DNA from: CAWBYL01 sp963793025
GTDB lineage: Bacteria > Actinomycetota > Acidimicrobiia > Acidimicrobiales > Acidimicrobilacustridaceae
NCBI GenBank assembly: GCA_963793025.1
Contig: CAWBYL010000009.1
Location: forward strand, 496,001-560,000
Direction of reading: 5' to 3'
DNA length: 64,000 nucleotides
Shown here: piece by piece, positions 1 through 8,616 of the stretch
Numbering within the stretch: position 1 is the stretch's first letter
Layout of the letters: every line of letters starts with the position of its first letter
Notes under the pieces: model-generated
Told to the model about the DNA's origin: nothing
The model's database searches: none
What the model saw: the letters and a program-made list of their open reading frames with translations, nothing else
Position numbers and translations under genes: made by a program

Positions 1-1726
1 TTCGGGGCGAGTCGAGGTCGGCCACGATCAGAAATCCCTCGCCCGTGAGCGAGTCACCGGACGGCAAGCTCGCGGCCGCCCCGCTGCGAAGCCGAAACCG
101 GCCGTCGCCTCGCGCCTGGGCCACCCTGTCGGGGTAAGCGAGGGCGAGCAGCGGACCGCATGCGGCCAGATCCGCATCGGTGAGCCCCGCGTCGGCGATC
201 CTCAGGCGACGCCGCAGATCGCCTGATCGGCGCCGCACCAGCTGCACGGCGTTGCGGTCCACCGCAGGGTGGGCCGATCGTCGGTCGACGATGGCGCGCA
301 GCCGATCGGCGATGCTCACCGGCACGATCTCGGGTCGACCCCGCATGATGTCCCGCTCCTCGAGCATCGCGGCCATCGTGCAGGCGAGACCACCGAGCCC
401 GCGCTCGGCGGCGGCGATGATCATGCGGGCCAAGCGAGGATGGACGGGGAGCTCGGCCATCGCCCGCCCCGTGGGCGTCACGCGATGGTCCGCATCGATG
501 GCGCCCAGCTCGACGAGAAGGTTGTGGGCGTCGCTCAGCGAACGAGCCGGAGGGGCGTCGAGGAAGGCGAGATCGTCAGCCGGCGTGCCCCACACGGCCA
601 GCTCCAGTGCCAACCCGGCCAGGTCCACCGACTGGATCTCGGGGGGCGCGAACAGGCTCCGGCGCGCATGCTCCACCTCGGACCACAGCCGATGGGCCAC
701 CCCCGGGGCGGTGCGCCCCGCTCGTCCTGCCCTCTGGTCGGCCGAGGCGCGAGAGTTCGGCCCGGTGTGTAGGCGGGTGAGCGCGGTACGCGGGTCGTAG
801 CGCGGTGTGCGCACCTGTCCGCTGTCGACGACGATGCGCACGCCGTCGACGGTGAGGCTGGTCTCGGCGATGTCGGTGGCCAGCACCACCCTCCGACGTC
901 CGAGCGGCGAGGAGGCCAGGGCCAGGTCCTGCTCGGCGGGCGACAACCCGCCGAACAGCGGCCGCACGTCCACGTCGGGCGGCAGGGACCGGGCCAGAGC
1001 AGACGCGACGCGACGGATGTCGGCGGCGCCGGCGAGGAAGACCAGCACGTCGCCCCCATCCGAGCGCAACGCCTCCTGCACCGCCGCCGTGGTGGCCTGG
1101 TCCGGTCGCTCGCGAGCGTCGGACGGCCGCCACCGGATCTCGACGGGGTGCGATCGGCCCGCGCTGGCGATGACGGGCGCCGGTGCTCCCGGACCGCCGA
1201 GCAACGTGGCCACGCGAGGGGTGTCGAGCGTGGCCGACATGGCCAGGATGCGGAGCTCCGGGCGCAGCACCGCGCGCGCGTCGAGGGTCAGGGCCAGAGC
1301 CAGGTCGGTCTGGAGGTTCCGTTCGTGGATCTCATCGAAGATCACCAACCCGACACCGGGGAGCGACGGATCGCGCTGAAGGCGACGGGTGAGGATCCCC
1401 TCGGTGACCACTTCGATCCGGGTGTCACGACCCGACTTTCGTTCGTCCCGGGTGCGGTAGCCCACGGTCGCACCGACCACCTCGTCGAGCAGGGAGGCCA
1501 TGCGCGTAGCCGCCGCCCGGGCCGCCAGCCGCCGCGGTTCGAGCATGACGATGCGACCGCCGGTGAGCCAGGGCTGGTCGAGGAGACGCAGCGGGACGAC
1601 GGTCGTCTTGCCTGCGCCCGGTGGGGCCCGCAGCACCGCATGCCCCGGACCGGACAGCGCGACGCACACGTCGGCGACGCACGCCTCGACGGGCAGATCG
1701 GTCAGGGGAGGAGTGAGGTCACCCAT
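1..1726 (-). CDS. hrpB: ATP-dependent helicase HrpB, C-terminus cut off by window edge
   Basis: DEAH-family helicase of the HrpB type, read from an ATG at 1726 and open through the left edge. About 575 residues are visible against roughly 800-850 for the family, so the C-terminal HrpB region is missing. Visible motifs in order are Walker A APPGAGKTT (Lys about residue 40), LEPRRLAARAA (Ia), TEGILTRRL (Ib), the DEIH box in FDEIHERNLQTD (II) and MSATLD (III). HrpB acts in the cytoplasm as an NTP-driven nucleic-acid helicase; its exact substrate is unclear. The small gene 1789-2154 lies 62 bp upstream on the same strand. The reading frame is continuous with no sign of damage. Confidence 0.93.
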   Translation of the reverse strand, partial: MGDLTPPLTDLPVEACVADVCVALSGPGHAVLRAPPGAGKTTVVPLRLLDQPWLTGGRIVMLEPRRLAARAAATRMASLLDEVVGATVGYRTRDERKSGRDTRIEVVTEGILTRRLQRDPSLPGVGLVIFDEIHERNLQTDLALALTLDARAVLRPELRILAMSATLDTPRVATLLGGPGAPAPVIASAGRSHPVEIRWRPSDARERPDQATTAAVQEALRSDGGDVLVFLAGAADIRRVASALARSLPPDVDVRPLFGGLSPAEQDLALASSPLGRRRVVLATDIAETSLTVDGVRIVVDSGQVRTPRYDPRTALTRLHTGPNSRASADQRAGRAGRTAPGVAHRLWSEVEHARRSLFAPPEIQSVDLAGLALELAVWGTPADDLAFLDAPPARSLSDAHNLLVELGAIDADHRVTPTGRAMAELPVHPRLARMIIAAAERGLGGLACTMAAMLEERDIMRGRPEIVPVSIADRLRAIVDRRSAHPAVDRNAVQLVRRRSGDLRRRLRIADAGLTDADLAACGPLLALAYPDRVAQARGDGRFRLRSGAAASLPSGDSLTGEGFLIVADLDSPR

Positions 1727-1788
1727 CCCCGAGACCGCCCGAACGGGAGGCCGACAGCGGGTCCATCGACCTGGTGGCCGACGTGGCC

Positions 1789-2154
1789 CTAGGTCGTCAC
1801 CCGGAGCAGGAGGTCACCCTCGGCCAGGGCCGCGTGCATGCTGTCGAACTGGGCCAGCTCGTTGGCTCGCTGAGCGTCCAGCGGAAGCATGGGCACGTCC
1901 AACTGCCAGGTCTCGCGGAAGGTACCGGACCGGATCTCCTCGGCGACGAGCTCGGCCAGATGCCGGGCCGCTCCGTCGAAGAAGAGCGTGAGACGCCGAC
2001 CCTCTTTGTACTTGCGGCGGTAGTCGATGCCGGGCACGAGACCCGCCGTCCGCCCGAGGTAGGTGCCATCTCTGGCCACCTCCACCGTGATGACCATGCC
2101 GTCGTGGGTCATGTCCGATCGACTGTCGCAGTACTCGATGTCGTAGTCGGCCAT
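1789..2154 (-). CDS. Hypothetical protein, 121 aa
   Basis: I do not recognise this family. The 121-residue product starts MADYDIEYCDS, has no signal peptide or membrane segment, and reads as a compact soluble alpha/beta protein. A beta-rich first half (MVITVEVARDGTYLGRTAGL) is followed by an amphipathic helix rich in Ala/Glu (AARHLAELVAEEIRSG). Codon use with G/C in third positions matches its neighbours, which supports a real gene. It lies 62 bp upstream of hrpB on the same strand and may share its transcript; no functional link is implied. Confidence 0.6.
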   Translation of the reverse strand: MADYDIEYCDSRSDMTHDGMVITVEVARDGTYLGRTAGLVPGIDYRRKYKEGRRLTLFFDGAARHLAELVAEEIRSGTFRETWQLDVPMLPLDAQRANELAQFDSMHAALAEGDLLLRVTT

Positions 2155-2255
2155 GGGCTGAGGGTAGACGACGATCGGGGCGCTCCCGGTTCGTGCCCGA
2201 CCGGGTGGTCCGGCCCGGGAGGCATGCCGTACGGCGAACGGGCGACGACGGCACA

Positions 2256-2274
2256 GCCCGCCACAACGGCGGGC
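2256..2274 (-). terminator. GC-rich hairpin downstream of the P450 operon
   Basis: A perfect 7-bp stem GCCCGCC/GGCGGGC with a 5-nt loop lies about 90 nt beyond the stop of the minus-strand P450 gene. There is no clear U-tract, so it is only a candidate terminator, possibly Rho-assisted. Confidence 0.35.
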
Positions 2275-2360
2275 GGACCGGGCCTGGGTGGAGATCGGAG
2301 TGCGAGGACGGCTGGCTCCGGGTCAGCCGATCCCCGTGCCGTCGCGGTGACGTCGAGTGC

Positions 2361-3548
2361 TCACCGTCGCACGAAGGTCAGGGGAACGGTGGTGAACCCC
2401 TTGAGGAACTCTCCCCGTCGGCGTCGGGTGGCGGCGAGGTCGACCTCGAAGTCACGAACCGCTCCGAGGAGCTCCTCCAGCAGGATCGTGCCCATCCGCA
2501 GACCCAGATGCTCGCCGATGCACTTGTGCTGACCGTGCCCGAACAGGAGGGAGCGCTCGTAGCGGCGATGGATGTCGAAACGGTCCGCGTCCGGGTACTC
2601 CTGATCGTCTCGGTTGGCCGACCCCCACAGCAGCAGCACGCCCTGTCCCTCGCGCAGCGAGCGGCCGCAGACCTCCGTGTCGCGTCGCACGACCCGACAC
2701 AGGATGTCGGTAGGGTGGTCGAAGCGCACCGACTCGGCGAACACCGGGCCACCGAGCGCCGGATCGGCGAGAGCCTCTCGCTTCTGCCCTGGACTCTGCT
2801 CGAGGAGGCACAGCGCACCGGCCGCAGCCAGCTCGGTCGTCTCCGATCCGGTGACCAACAAGGTGTGCAACTCAGCGGCGATCTGAGCGTCATCCAGGTG
2901 CTCACCGTCGATCTCGGCGGCGAGCAGCTCACCGAGGAGCCCTCGAGCCAGGGACGGCTCGCGACGACACGCGCCGATGAGCTCCTGGAAGTAGCCGAAG
3001 ACCTCACCCATCGCCTGCATGTTCTCCGGTGAGGTTCCCCTCTGCTCCGGCGTCCTCTCCATGGCCCGTCCCAGCCAGGACCGCACCTGATCGGCGTCGG
3101 CTTCAGGAACCCCGGCTTTGCGGCAGGCGACCCGCGCGGTCACGCGGCTGGCGTAGTCCTGGTAGGCGTCGAACCCGTCGCCCTCGAGCAGCGGCTCGAG
3201 GATCTCGCGGGCGGTCGACCGGGTGGCGGGCTCGTCGAGGTGGGCGGCCTCGCGCGTGTAGAAGGGCGCCAGCACGCGCCGGCGGAGCCGGTGTTCGGGC
3301 GGGTCGAGCTCCGGGAAGGTGAGGTTGGCGGCCGGCTCGCCGAGCAGGATCTGGTTCGGGGTCTGTCCCCGCCGCACCGAGAAGCTGTCGGTGTCGGAGC
3401 AGGCCTGCCAGACGCTGTCGAAGCTCGCCAGCGCCCAGGCGTCGTAGCGCTCCATGTGGTGGACCGGGTCGTGCTCGCGGAGCAGTGCGTAGAGGCGCTG
3501 GGGATCCACCATCGCCTCGTCGGACAGCGGGTCGTAGTCGACCGACAT
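2361..3548 (-). CDS. Cytochrome P450
   Basis: A 395-residue soluble bacterial P450 monooxygenase. The haem-binding loop FGHGQHKCIGEHLG places the axial Cys at about residue 343. The I-helix oxygen-activation motif is LLVTGSETTE, and the K-helix ExxR is in AESVRFDHP. I chose the ATG at 3548 because it overlaps the stop of the upstream dehydrogenase as TGATG, implying translational coupling; an upstream in-frame ATG would add 38 Arg-rich residues that look like shadow sequence. It is the last gene of the operon aldolase, ring-cleaving dioxygenase, dehydrogenase, P450. It needs ferredoxin and a reductase, neither encoded nearby. The substrate cannot be read from sequence; aromatic or terpenoid catabolism is a reasonable guess. 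Confidence 0.93.
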   Translation of the reverse strand: MSVDYDPLSDEAMVDPQRLYALLREHDPVHHMERYDAWALASFDSVWQACSDTDSFSVRRGQTPNQILLGEPAANLTFPELDPPEHRLRRRVLAPFYTREAAHLDEPATRSTAREILEPLLEGDGFDAYQDYASRVTARVACRKAGVPEADADQVRSWLGRAMERTPEQRGTSPENMQAMGEVFGYFQELIGACRREPSLARGLLGELLAAEIDGEHLDDAQIAAELHTLLVTGSETTELAAAGALCLLEQSPGQKREALADPALGGPVFAESVRFDHPTDILCRVVRRDTEVCGRSLREGQGVLLLWGSANRDDQEYPDADRFDIHRRYERSLLFGHGQHKCIGEHLGLRMGTILLEELLGAVRDFEVDLAATRRRRGEFLKGFTTVPLTFVRR

Positions 3549-4480
3549 CAGTAGCCCTCCTGTGCATCGACCACGCCGGCGAGAGCTTCGTCGGCGATCC
3601 ACCGATCGAGGTTGGCAACGAACGCCGCCTCCATCGCTTCCCAGAGTCCGGGCCCGCTCCACGACACGTGGGGACTGAGGCGGACCCGGGGGTGCTCGTA
3701 GAGCCAGTGGCCGGCTGGGAGGGGCTCGACCGGCGGCACGTCGATCGACGCCATGGCGAGGTGCCCCGAGTCGAGGGCGGCGGCCAGGGCCTCCTCGTCG
3801 ACCAGATCAGCGCGAGCGACGTTGACGAGGTGCGCGCCTCGCTCCATGGTTGCGAGGAACGTCGCATCCACCAGGTTGCGGGTCGCCGGCGTCGAGGGCG
3901 CGGCGATCACGACGTGGGCGGCCCCACGAACGAGTTCGTCGACGGTCGTGACGATCTCGACGCCAGGGACAGGGCTCGGCGCGGACGAACGGCGCAGGGC
4001 CCGCACGTGCATGTCGAAGGCCTGGGCCCGCCGGGCGAGGGCGGATCCGATCGAGCCCACTCCGACGATGGCGAGCGTCTCGCCGTGGAGTCCACCCAGC
4101 TCCACGGCACCCCACTGCGCCGGTGGCTCGTGCACCCACATCTCGGGCAGGTGCTTCTCGACGCAGAGCATCTGGGCGAACGCCCATTCGGCGATGTTGT
4201 CGGCGTTGACGCCTCGACTGCAGGTGAGCGTCCGGTCACCGAGGGCATCGAGGGGGAACTCGTCGACGCCGGTGCCGATGGTGTGCACCCAGCGGATGTC
4301 CCGCTCGAGGGCCTCGGCGAGGTTGGGAGCACCCCGCATCAGCGTGAACAGCACCTCCCCCTCCACGCCGTCATCGATGGAGCCGTCCTGAGGGATGGCG
4401 ATCACCTCGACTCCCGGGCGAGCCGCCACGACGCCCGGGAGGGGCCCGAGGTGGCTGAGCACCCGGACCGTCTTCGTCAC
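3548..4480 (-). CDS. D-2-hydroxyacid dehydrogenase (NAD-dependent)
   Basis: A 310-residue member of the D-isomer-specific 2-hydroxyacid dehydrogenase family, interconverting 2-oxoacids and D-2-hydroxyacids with NAD(P). The Rossmann motif is VGVGSIGS. The substrate-binding Arg is in NVARADLVDEEAL, and the catalytic His is in LSPHVSW near the C-terminus. The GTG start at 4480 overlaps the upstream stop as GTGA, and the stop overlaps the next start as TGATG, so it is tightly coupled on both sides. A longer reading upstream is the antisense of the VOC gene and was discarded. In context it probably processes an oxoacid produced after ring cleavage, which is an inference. Confidence 0.9.
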   Translation of the reverse strand: MTKTVRVLSHLGPLPGVVAARPGVEVIAIPQDGSIDDGVEGEVLFTLMRGAPNLAEALERDIRWVHTIGTGVDEFPLDALGDRTLTCSRGVNADNIAEWAFAQMLCVEKHLPEMWVHEPPAQWGAVELGGLHGETLAIVGVGSIGSALARRAQAFDMHVRALRRSSAPSPVPGVEIVTTVDELVRGAAHVVIAAPSTPATRNLVDATFLATMERGAHLVNVARADLVDEEALAAALDSGHLAMASIDVPPVEPLPAGHWLYEHPRVRLSPHVSWSGPGLWEAMEAAFVANLDRWIADEALAGVVDAQEGY

Positions 4481-5385
4481 TGGCTGGCCACCGATTCCGC
4501 GAGGGCGTCGCCGGTGAGGCCATGGTGGCCCCACTCGTCGCCTCCGGTGAACTGGTTCGCGACCCAGGTGGCGTCGTCGACGAGACGCGCGCCGCAGCCG
4601 ATCTCGACCTCGAAGCCGGCGGGACTGCGCATGTAGAACGACAGCATCCGGTCGTTCTTGTGCCGGCCGAGGGTTGCCGTGATGGGGTGACCGGCGGCGC
4701 TGGCCCGTTCGAGCGCGTAGCCCACCTGGTCGACGTCGTCGACCTCGAAGGCGATGTGGTGGACGCCGGTAAGCGGCCCGACGGCGGTGAGGGCGATCGA
4801 ATGGTGGCGGGGCGTGCATCGCAGGAACTGCACCGACATCCCGGGGCCGATGACGACGAAGTCGGTCAGCCGGAAGGTGAGCACGTCGCGGTAGAAGGCC
4901 ATGGACGCATCGAGGTCGGGCGTGAGCAGGACCAGATGGCCCAGCCCGAGCTCACCGGTCACGAAGCCCGGGACCCCCACTGGAGAGACGAAGCCGCCGT
5001 CGACGGTCGGGCCCCAGCACAACTCGACCCGAACCCCGGTGGGATCGACGAGGTGCACCATGTCCTGCACGCCGCGATCCTCCAGTTCGGTGGCGCTGGC
5101 GACCGTGGACGCCACGCCGCTCCGGTCGAGGTGGCGCAGCGCATCCTCGAACGCCTCACGAGAGCCGAGCTCGAACCCCACATAGGCCACGCCCGGACGC
5201 TCGGCGGCGTAGAGGGCCACCCGCCAACGCCGGTCGTCGGCCTTGAAGAGGGCCGCCGGCGGCGTGGCGTCGTCGGTGGTGGCGCCCGCCACGGCCATCA
5301 GTCCGACGACGTCGGTGGCGAACGTGCTCCACGCCTCGACGTCGGGCACGTCCAGGCCCAGGTAGGCAATGCCTCGTAGATCCAT
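4477..5385 (-). CDS. Extradiol ring-cleavage dioxygenase, type I (VOC superfamily)
   Basis: A 302-residue two-domain VOC protein resembling 2,3-dihydroxybiphenyl 1,2-dioxygenase. The Fe(II) facial triad expected of an active type I extradiol enzyme can be placed at His150 (LGLGHLVLL), His210 (GVHHIAFEV) and Glu261 (AGFEVEIG), close to family numbering. A His at 195 and a Tyr just before MRSPAG fit the usual active-site acid/base residues. The N-terminal repeat lacks metal ligands, as is usual. A GGGGGAAC ribosome site precedes the ATG at 5385. It is the second gene of a TetR-linked operon, which suggests cleavage of a catecholic intermediate. The exact diol is unknown. Confidence 0.9.
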   Translation of the reverse strand: MDLRGIAYLGLDVPDVEAWSTFATDVVGLMAVAGATTDDATPPAALFKADDRRWRVALYAAERPGVAYVGFELGSREAFEDALRHLDRSGVASTVASATELEDRGVQDMVHLVDPTGVRVELCWGPTVDGGFVSPVGVPGFVTGELGLGHLVLLTPDLDASMAFYRDVLTFRLTDFVVIGPGMSVQFLRCTPRHHSIALTAVGPLTGVHHIAFEVDDVDQVGYALERASAAGHPITATLGRHKNDRMLSFYMRSPAGFEVEIGCGARLVDDATWVANQFTGGDEWGHHGLTGDALAESVASQ

Positions 5386-5423
5386 CTCGTTCCCCCTCGT
5401 TCGGTCGCCGTCCCCGACGTCAG

Positions 5424-6241
5424 TCAGTCACCCACGTCGGGTTCGGTGGCGAGGACCTCGGCGCAGGCGCCCTGGAAGCCGAGCCACCCCGCGTAGTGGG
5501 TGCCCACCTGCTCGGCGGTCTGCGCCGCGGTGGCGTGGTCGAGCACGCGGTAGGGAAGCCCGGTCGCCTCGAGGCGCATCTGCGACTGGCAGAGCTGCTC
5601 GAAGAGCACGAACCAGAAGACGGCCTCGTCGACGGACTCCCCGACGGTGATGTGGCCGTGGTTGGCGTGGACGACCACGTTCACCCCGGACGGCCGTGCC
5701 GGTCGGGCGGGCGAAGGCGGCCCCCAGGTCGTCCCCGACGTCGGTGCCGAGCACGACGCCCGAGAAGTCCTCGACGATCGCCTGCGAGCCGTAGAAGGCG
5801 CAAGCGTCCTGGCTGGTGGGCTCGATGAGCCGGCCGGTCGCCGACCACGGCCTTCCCCACGGCGAGTGGGAGTGGCAGGCCGACACGACCTGCGGGTTGT
5901 GGGCGTGGACTGCGCGAGTGGATGGCGAAGGCGGCGGCGTTGACGAGGGCCCGGCCCTCGACGACCGTGCCCGAACTGTCGACGAGCACCAGGTCGGACA
6001 CTCGGATCTGTGAGAACGGGGCTGACAGCGGGTTGACCCAGAAGTGATCGGCGTGCTCCGGGTCGCGGGCGGAGATGTGCCCGGCGACGCCGGTGGTGAG
6101 GCCGTGGCGGGCGAGGACGCGGAAGCCCACCGCCAGACGGAGCTTTCGGTACCGACGTTCCTCGGCGACGTCGACGAACGACGGCGGCGCCATCTCGCGC
6201 ATCGTCGTCTCGACCATTTCGTCCTGGGTCGGTGGTGTCAC
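5424..6241 (-). CDS. Class II aldolase/adducin-family protein, interrupted by two frameshifts
   Basis: First gene of the TetR-divergent operon, read from a GTG at 6241 after a GGGGGG ribosome site. Three reading frames must be joined to recover a full class II aldolase/adducin domain of about 271 residues. The first frame runs to AAFAIHS, the second from VHAHNPQVV through CHSHS, and the third from VNVVVHANHGHITVGES to the stop. CHSHS and HANHGH are the metal-binding His motifs. The breaks lie near 5912 and at a C-run at 5684-5687, each explained by one extra base; removing them gives VRVNVVVHANHG. This is either assembly error or a recent pseudogene. The intact family catalyses retro-aldol or decarboxylation steps. 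Confidence 0.75.
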
Positions 6242-6304
6242 CTGCGCTCCCCCCTGCCTGTTTCAAGTGCCGGGACGAGACGTCGCCGGCGACTTTACGA
6301 AACG

Positions 6305-6317
6305 ATACGGACCGTAT
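6305..6317. promoter_or_regulatory. Palindromic operator between TetR gene and catabolic operon
   Basis: ATACGG-A-CCGTAT is a perfect 6-bp inverted repeat around a single central base. It lies 16 bp before the TetR ATG and about 64 bp before the divergent aldolase start. Size, symmetry and position fit a TetR-family operator controlling both transcripts. Binding is inferred. Confidence 0.7.
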
Positions 6318-6332
6318 GGTAATATTCCTGGT

Positions 6333-6953
6333 ATGTCAACCAAGCTCGCGACGGGACCCGACCACCCCCCGGCCGCACCGTCACGGGGTCGACCCCGCAG
6401 CCTCGCCCGCCGGGCCGCCGTGCTCGACGCAGTCCTCCTCGAGCTGGTCGAGCACGGCCTGTTGGGGATGAGCATCGAGGCCATCGCCGCCCGGGCGGGG
6501 GTGAGCAAGGCGACGATCTACCGGTGGTGGCCCGACAAGGTGGCCCTCACCGTCGAAGCGCTCCGTGAGCTGCCCGAGCTGACCGAGCCCGACACCGGAT
6601 CGCTCGAGGGGGACCTTCGCGAGCTGCGTGTGGGCCTCGTCGAACTGGTCGAGACCACGAGCCTGGGCGACGTCCTGCCCGTGCTCATCGCCGAGCGGCG
6701 CCGGTCCGAGCACAGCGACGACATCAGCGCCTACATCACCCAGCGATCGGCCCCGTTCCTCGCCATCGTCAACCGGGCCGTCGCCCGGGGCGAGCTCCCG
6801 TCGCATGTCGACGCCGCGCTGATGGCCGACCTCTTCTCCAGCCCGCTCGCCAACTCGCTCCTGTTCCACGACCGCCCCCTCGACGACGGCGAGTGGCGTC
6901 GCGTGATCCGGGTCGTCACCACCGGGGTCCGCGCCGAGGAGGTCCACCGATGA
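6333..6953 (+). CDS. TetR/AcrR-family transcriptional regulator
   Basis: A 206-residue repressor-type protein. The N-terminal helix-turn-helix is clear (LGMSIEAIAARAGVSKATIY followed by RWWPDK), and the C-terminal ligand-binding half resembles the TetR_C_11-type domain. The ATG at 6333 directly follows the AT-rich operator region. The stop overlaps the downstream VOC gene as ATGA. It is divergent from the aldolase/dioxygenase/dehydrogenase/P450 operon with a palindrome in the shared intergenic space. It is therefore probably the local repressor, relieved by a pathway substrate or CoA ester; the ligand cannot be told from sequence. Confidence 0.93.
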   Translation: MSTKLATGPDHPPAAPSRGRPRSLARRAAVLDAVLLELVEHGLLGMSIEAIAARAGVSKATIYRWWPDKVALTVEALRELPELTEPDTGSLEGDLRELRVGLVELVETTSLGDVLPVLIAERRRSEHSDDISAYITQRSAPFLAIVNRAVARGELPSHVDAALMADLFSSPLANSLLFHDRPLDDGEWRRVIRVVTTGVRAEEVHR

Positions 6954-7348
6954 CTGTCAGAGCCGTCGACATCGGCCTCGTCACCGCCGGGGACGAACTG
7001 GTGGACTTCTACCGTGAGGTCCTCGATCCGGTGGTCCTCGAGCCTCGACGATTCCCTTTCGCCACGGTCCATCGGCTCGATCTCGGCCCGGTGACACTGA
7101 AGGTGATGGTCCCGGAACCACCACCGGAGGCGCCCGAGCCGGTCACGCAGTTCTGGGACCGGGCCGGGCTGCGGTACGTCACCCTCTGGGTCGACGATGT
7201 CGAGGCCCTCGCCGAGCGGTGGGGAGGTGCCGGAGGGACTGTCGCCATGGCTCCCACCGAGCTACGCCCGGGCGTCACCACGGCTCTGCTCGTCGACCCG
7301 GACGGCAACACCGTGGAGGCCATGCAGGAGGCGACACCCGTGCCCTGA
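6950..7348 (+). CDS. VOC (glyoxalase/bleomycin-resistance) family protein
   Basis: A 132-residue single VOC unit with the expected paired beta-alpha-beta-beta-beta repeats (FYREVLDPVV in the first half, RYVTLWVDDVEALAERW in the second). The C-terminal DPDGNTVE carries the usual last Glu. The ATG at 6950 overlaps the TetR stop as ATGA, so it is co-translated with the regulator. Single-module VOC proteins include lyases, isomerases and binding proteins; a complete set of metal ligands is not obvious, so I assign only the fold. Confidence 0.85.
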   Translation: MTVRAVDIGLVTAGDELVDFYREVLDPVVLEPRRFPFATVHRLDLGPVTLKVMVPEPPPEAPEPVTQFWDRAGLRYVTLWVDDVEALAERWGGAGGTVAMAPTELRPGVTTALLVDPDGNTVEAMQEATPVP

Positions 7349-7377
7349 AGCACCCGTGGGCCGGAGGTCGACCGGAC

Positions 7378-7671
7378 TCAGGCGGGCACGAGGTGGCCGT
7401 AGGTGATGCAGAACCCGAAGGCGTTGATGAGCAGGAACGAGGCGATCACGGCCACGACGGCGAGACGGTGGCCCGAACGACGCTGATACGTGACAGGGGC
7501 CGGCATGTACCAGCTCGGAAGGAGTCCGTCGTCGTCAGCCACATCGACACCGAACGGCATGGCGTCAGCCGCCACCGGTGCGTCGGGATCGGCCGCCAAG
7601 GCCTGAGCGGTCAGCTCGTCGAGGCTCAGTGGGACGAAGTCGTCGCGGTCGAGTGCAGCGGCAGTGCGCAT
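7378..7671 (-). CDS. Small membrane protein, 97 aa
   Basis: The ATG at 7671 is preceded by a strong AGGAGG site 8 nt upstream, which decides the start over longer alternatives. The acidic N-terminal half (DDFVPLSLDELTAQALAADP) is cytoplasmic in character. It is followed by LPSWYMPAP and a single C-terminal hydrophobic segment (LAVVAVIASFLLINAFGFC) that predicts one transmembrane helix. Small proteins of this layout occur in actinobacteria without known function. It converges with the VOC gene, leaving 29 bp between stops. Confidence 0.75.
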   Translation of the reverse strand: MRTAAALDRDDFVPLSLDELTAQALAADPDAPVAADAMPFGVDVADDDGLLPSWYMPAPVTYQRRSGHRLAVVAVIASFLLINAFGFCITYGHLVPA

Positions 7672-7814
7672 CGGATGGCCTCCTGGACCCTGAGCGGCGC
7701 CCGGGCCCTTGGTCATCCTACGGCGCCGAGCGCCGCATCGGATCACCTCAGGGCCCTCTTCGGCGATGGGCGCTGGACCAGCGACCCCGTCGTCAGCGAC
7801 GCTGTGCGCGTGCC

Positions 7815-8130
7815 GCCGCTGCAGACCCCGACGAGCCCGAGGTCACCCAACTGGTGCCCGGAGACGTCCTTCGCCTCGGCGTCGGATCGATCGTGCCCGC
7901 CGACGTCCGACCCCTCGACGCGTCGAGCCTCGAAGGCGACGAGTCGATCCTGACCGCCGAGTCGGTACCGACGGGTTCATCGACAAGACCGGCACCCTCA
8001 CCGACGGACACATCAGCTTCGAACGAGCGATCGATGGGACCGGCCGGGACAGCCCGTCGGAGCTGGAGCTGGGCCTCGTCTGCAACGAGGACCGTCCCAT
8101 CGAGTCAACCGCCTGGCGTCGAGGTGGAGC
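7815..8130 (+). pseudogene. Relic of a P-type cation-transporting ATPase
   Basis: Two fragments of one P-type ATPase lie end to end in different frames. The first contains the actuator-domain stretch VTQLVPGDVLRLGVGSIVPAD and a degraded LTAESVP (normally TGES). Immediately after it, at about 7970, a shifted frame reads DGFIDKTGTLTDGHISFERAI with the invariant phosphorylation motif DKTGTLT. In an intact pump, membrane helices separate these motifs. A large internal deletion has therefore removed them, and both ends of the gene are absent. The text after DKTGTLT faintly resembles MgtA-type pumps. It is non-functional. Confidence 0.8.
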
Positions 8131-8334
8131 CACCACGCCCATCTCTGACAGCTGAGCCAGAAGTGGCGCCCGTCGGCGGTCGCTGGCGCTGCCGCTTTCT
8201 CGACCGAATCGAAAGCCGGCGCACTACTGTCAGTACGGCCGACACGGAGCAGCCTCCGGAGCCTTTGTGCCGCTCTCGATCTCGATCTCCATCCCCGACA
8301 GCGGGCGCGCAGGCGAACCGCAGGAGGCACTGAC

Positions 8335-8595
8335 ATGCAGGTGATCGCAACCCACGACGTCGACGACGTCGCTCATTGGTTCAGCTCCCCCAAGCGGGCA
8401 GAGTTCTTCGAGGCCCGGGGCATGAAGGTCACGGAGTTCCGAGACCCCAGCGGGCAGAGCAAGACCGTGGCCGTCCTCATCGAGACTCCCGACATGGAGA
8501 CCCTCCAGGCGGCGCTGGCCACACCCGAGGCGGCAGAGGCCGAGAAGTACGACGGAGTGCACGCCGAGACCATCACCATCTACGTCGCCGGCTGA
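8335..8595 (+). CDS. Small hypothetical protein, 86 aa
   Basis: It starts MQVIATHDVDDVAHWF behind a good GGAGG site. The order of predicted strands and helices, with MKVTEFRDPSGQSKTVAVLIETPD and a final ITIYVAG strand, is reminiscent of small dimeric alpha/beta-barrel proteins. I cannot name the family. No membrane segment or signal peptide. It lies just after the ATPase relic and converges with the lipoprotein gene at 8617. Confidence 0.7.
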   Translation: MQVIATHDVDDVAHWFSSPKRAEFFEARGMKVTEFRDPSGQSKTVAVLIETPDMETLQAALATPEAAEAEKYDGVHAETITIYVAG

Positions 8596-8616
8596 GAGGC
8601 CGCGCAAGCCCGGCAA

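Noticed and set aside
3549..3662. N-terminal extension of the first P450 to an upstream ATG
   Set aside because: The extra 38 residues are Arg/Ser-rich and overlap the upstream dehydrogenase; the TGATG-coupled start gives normal P450 length.
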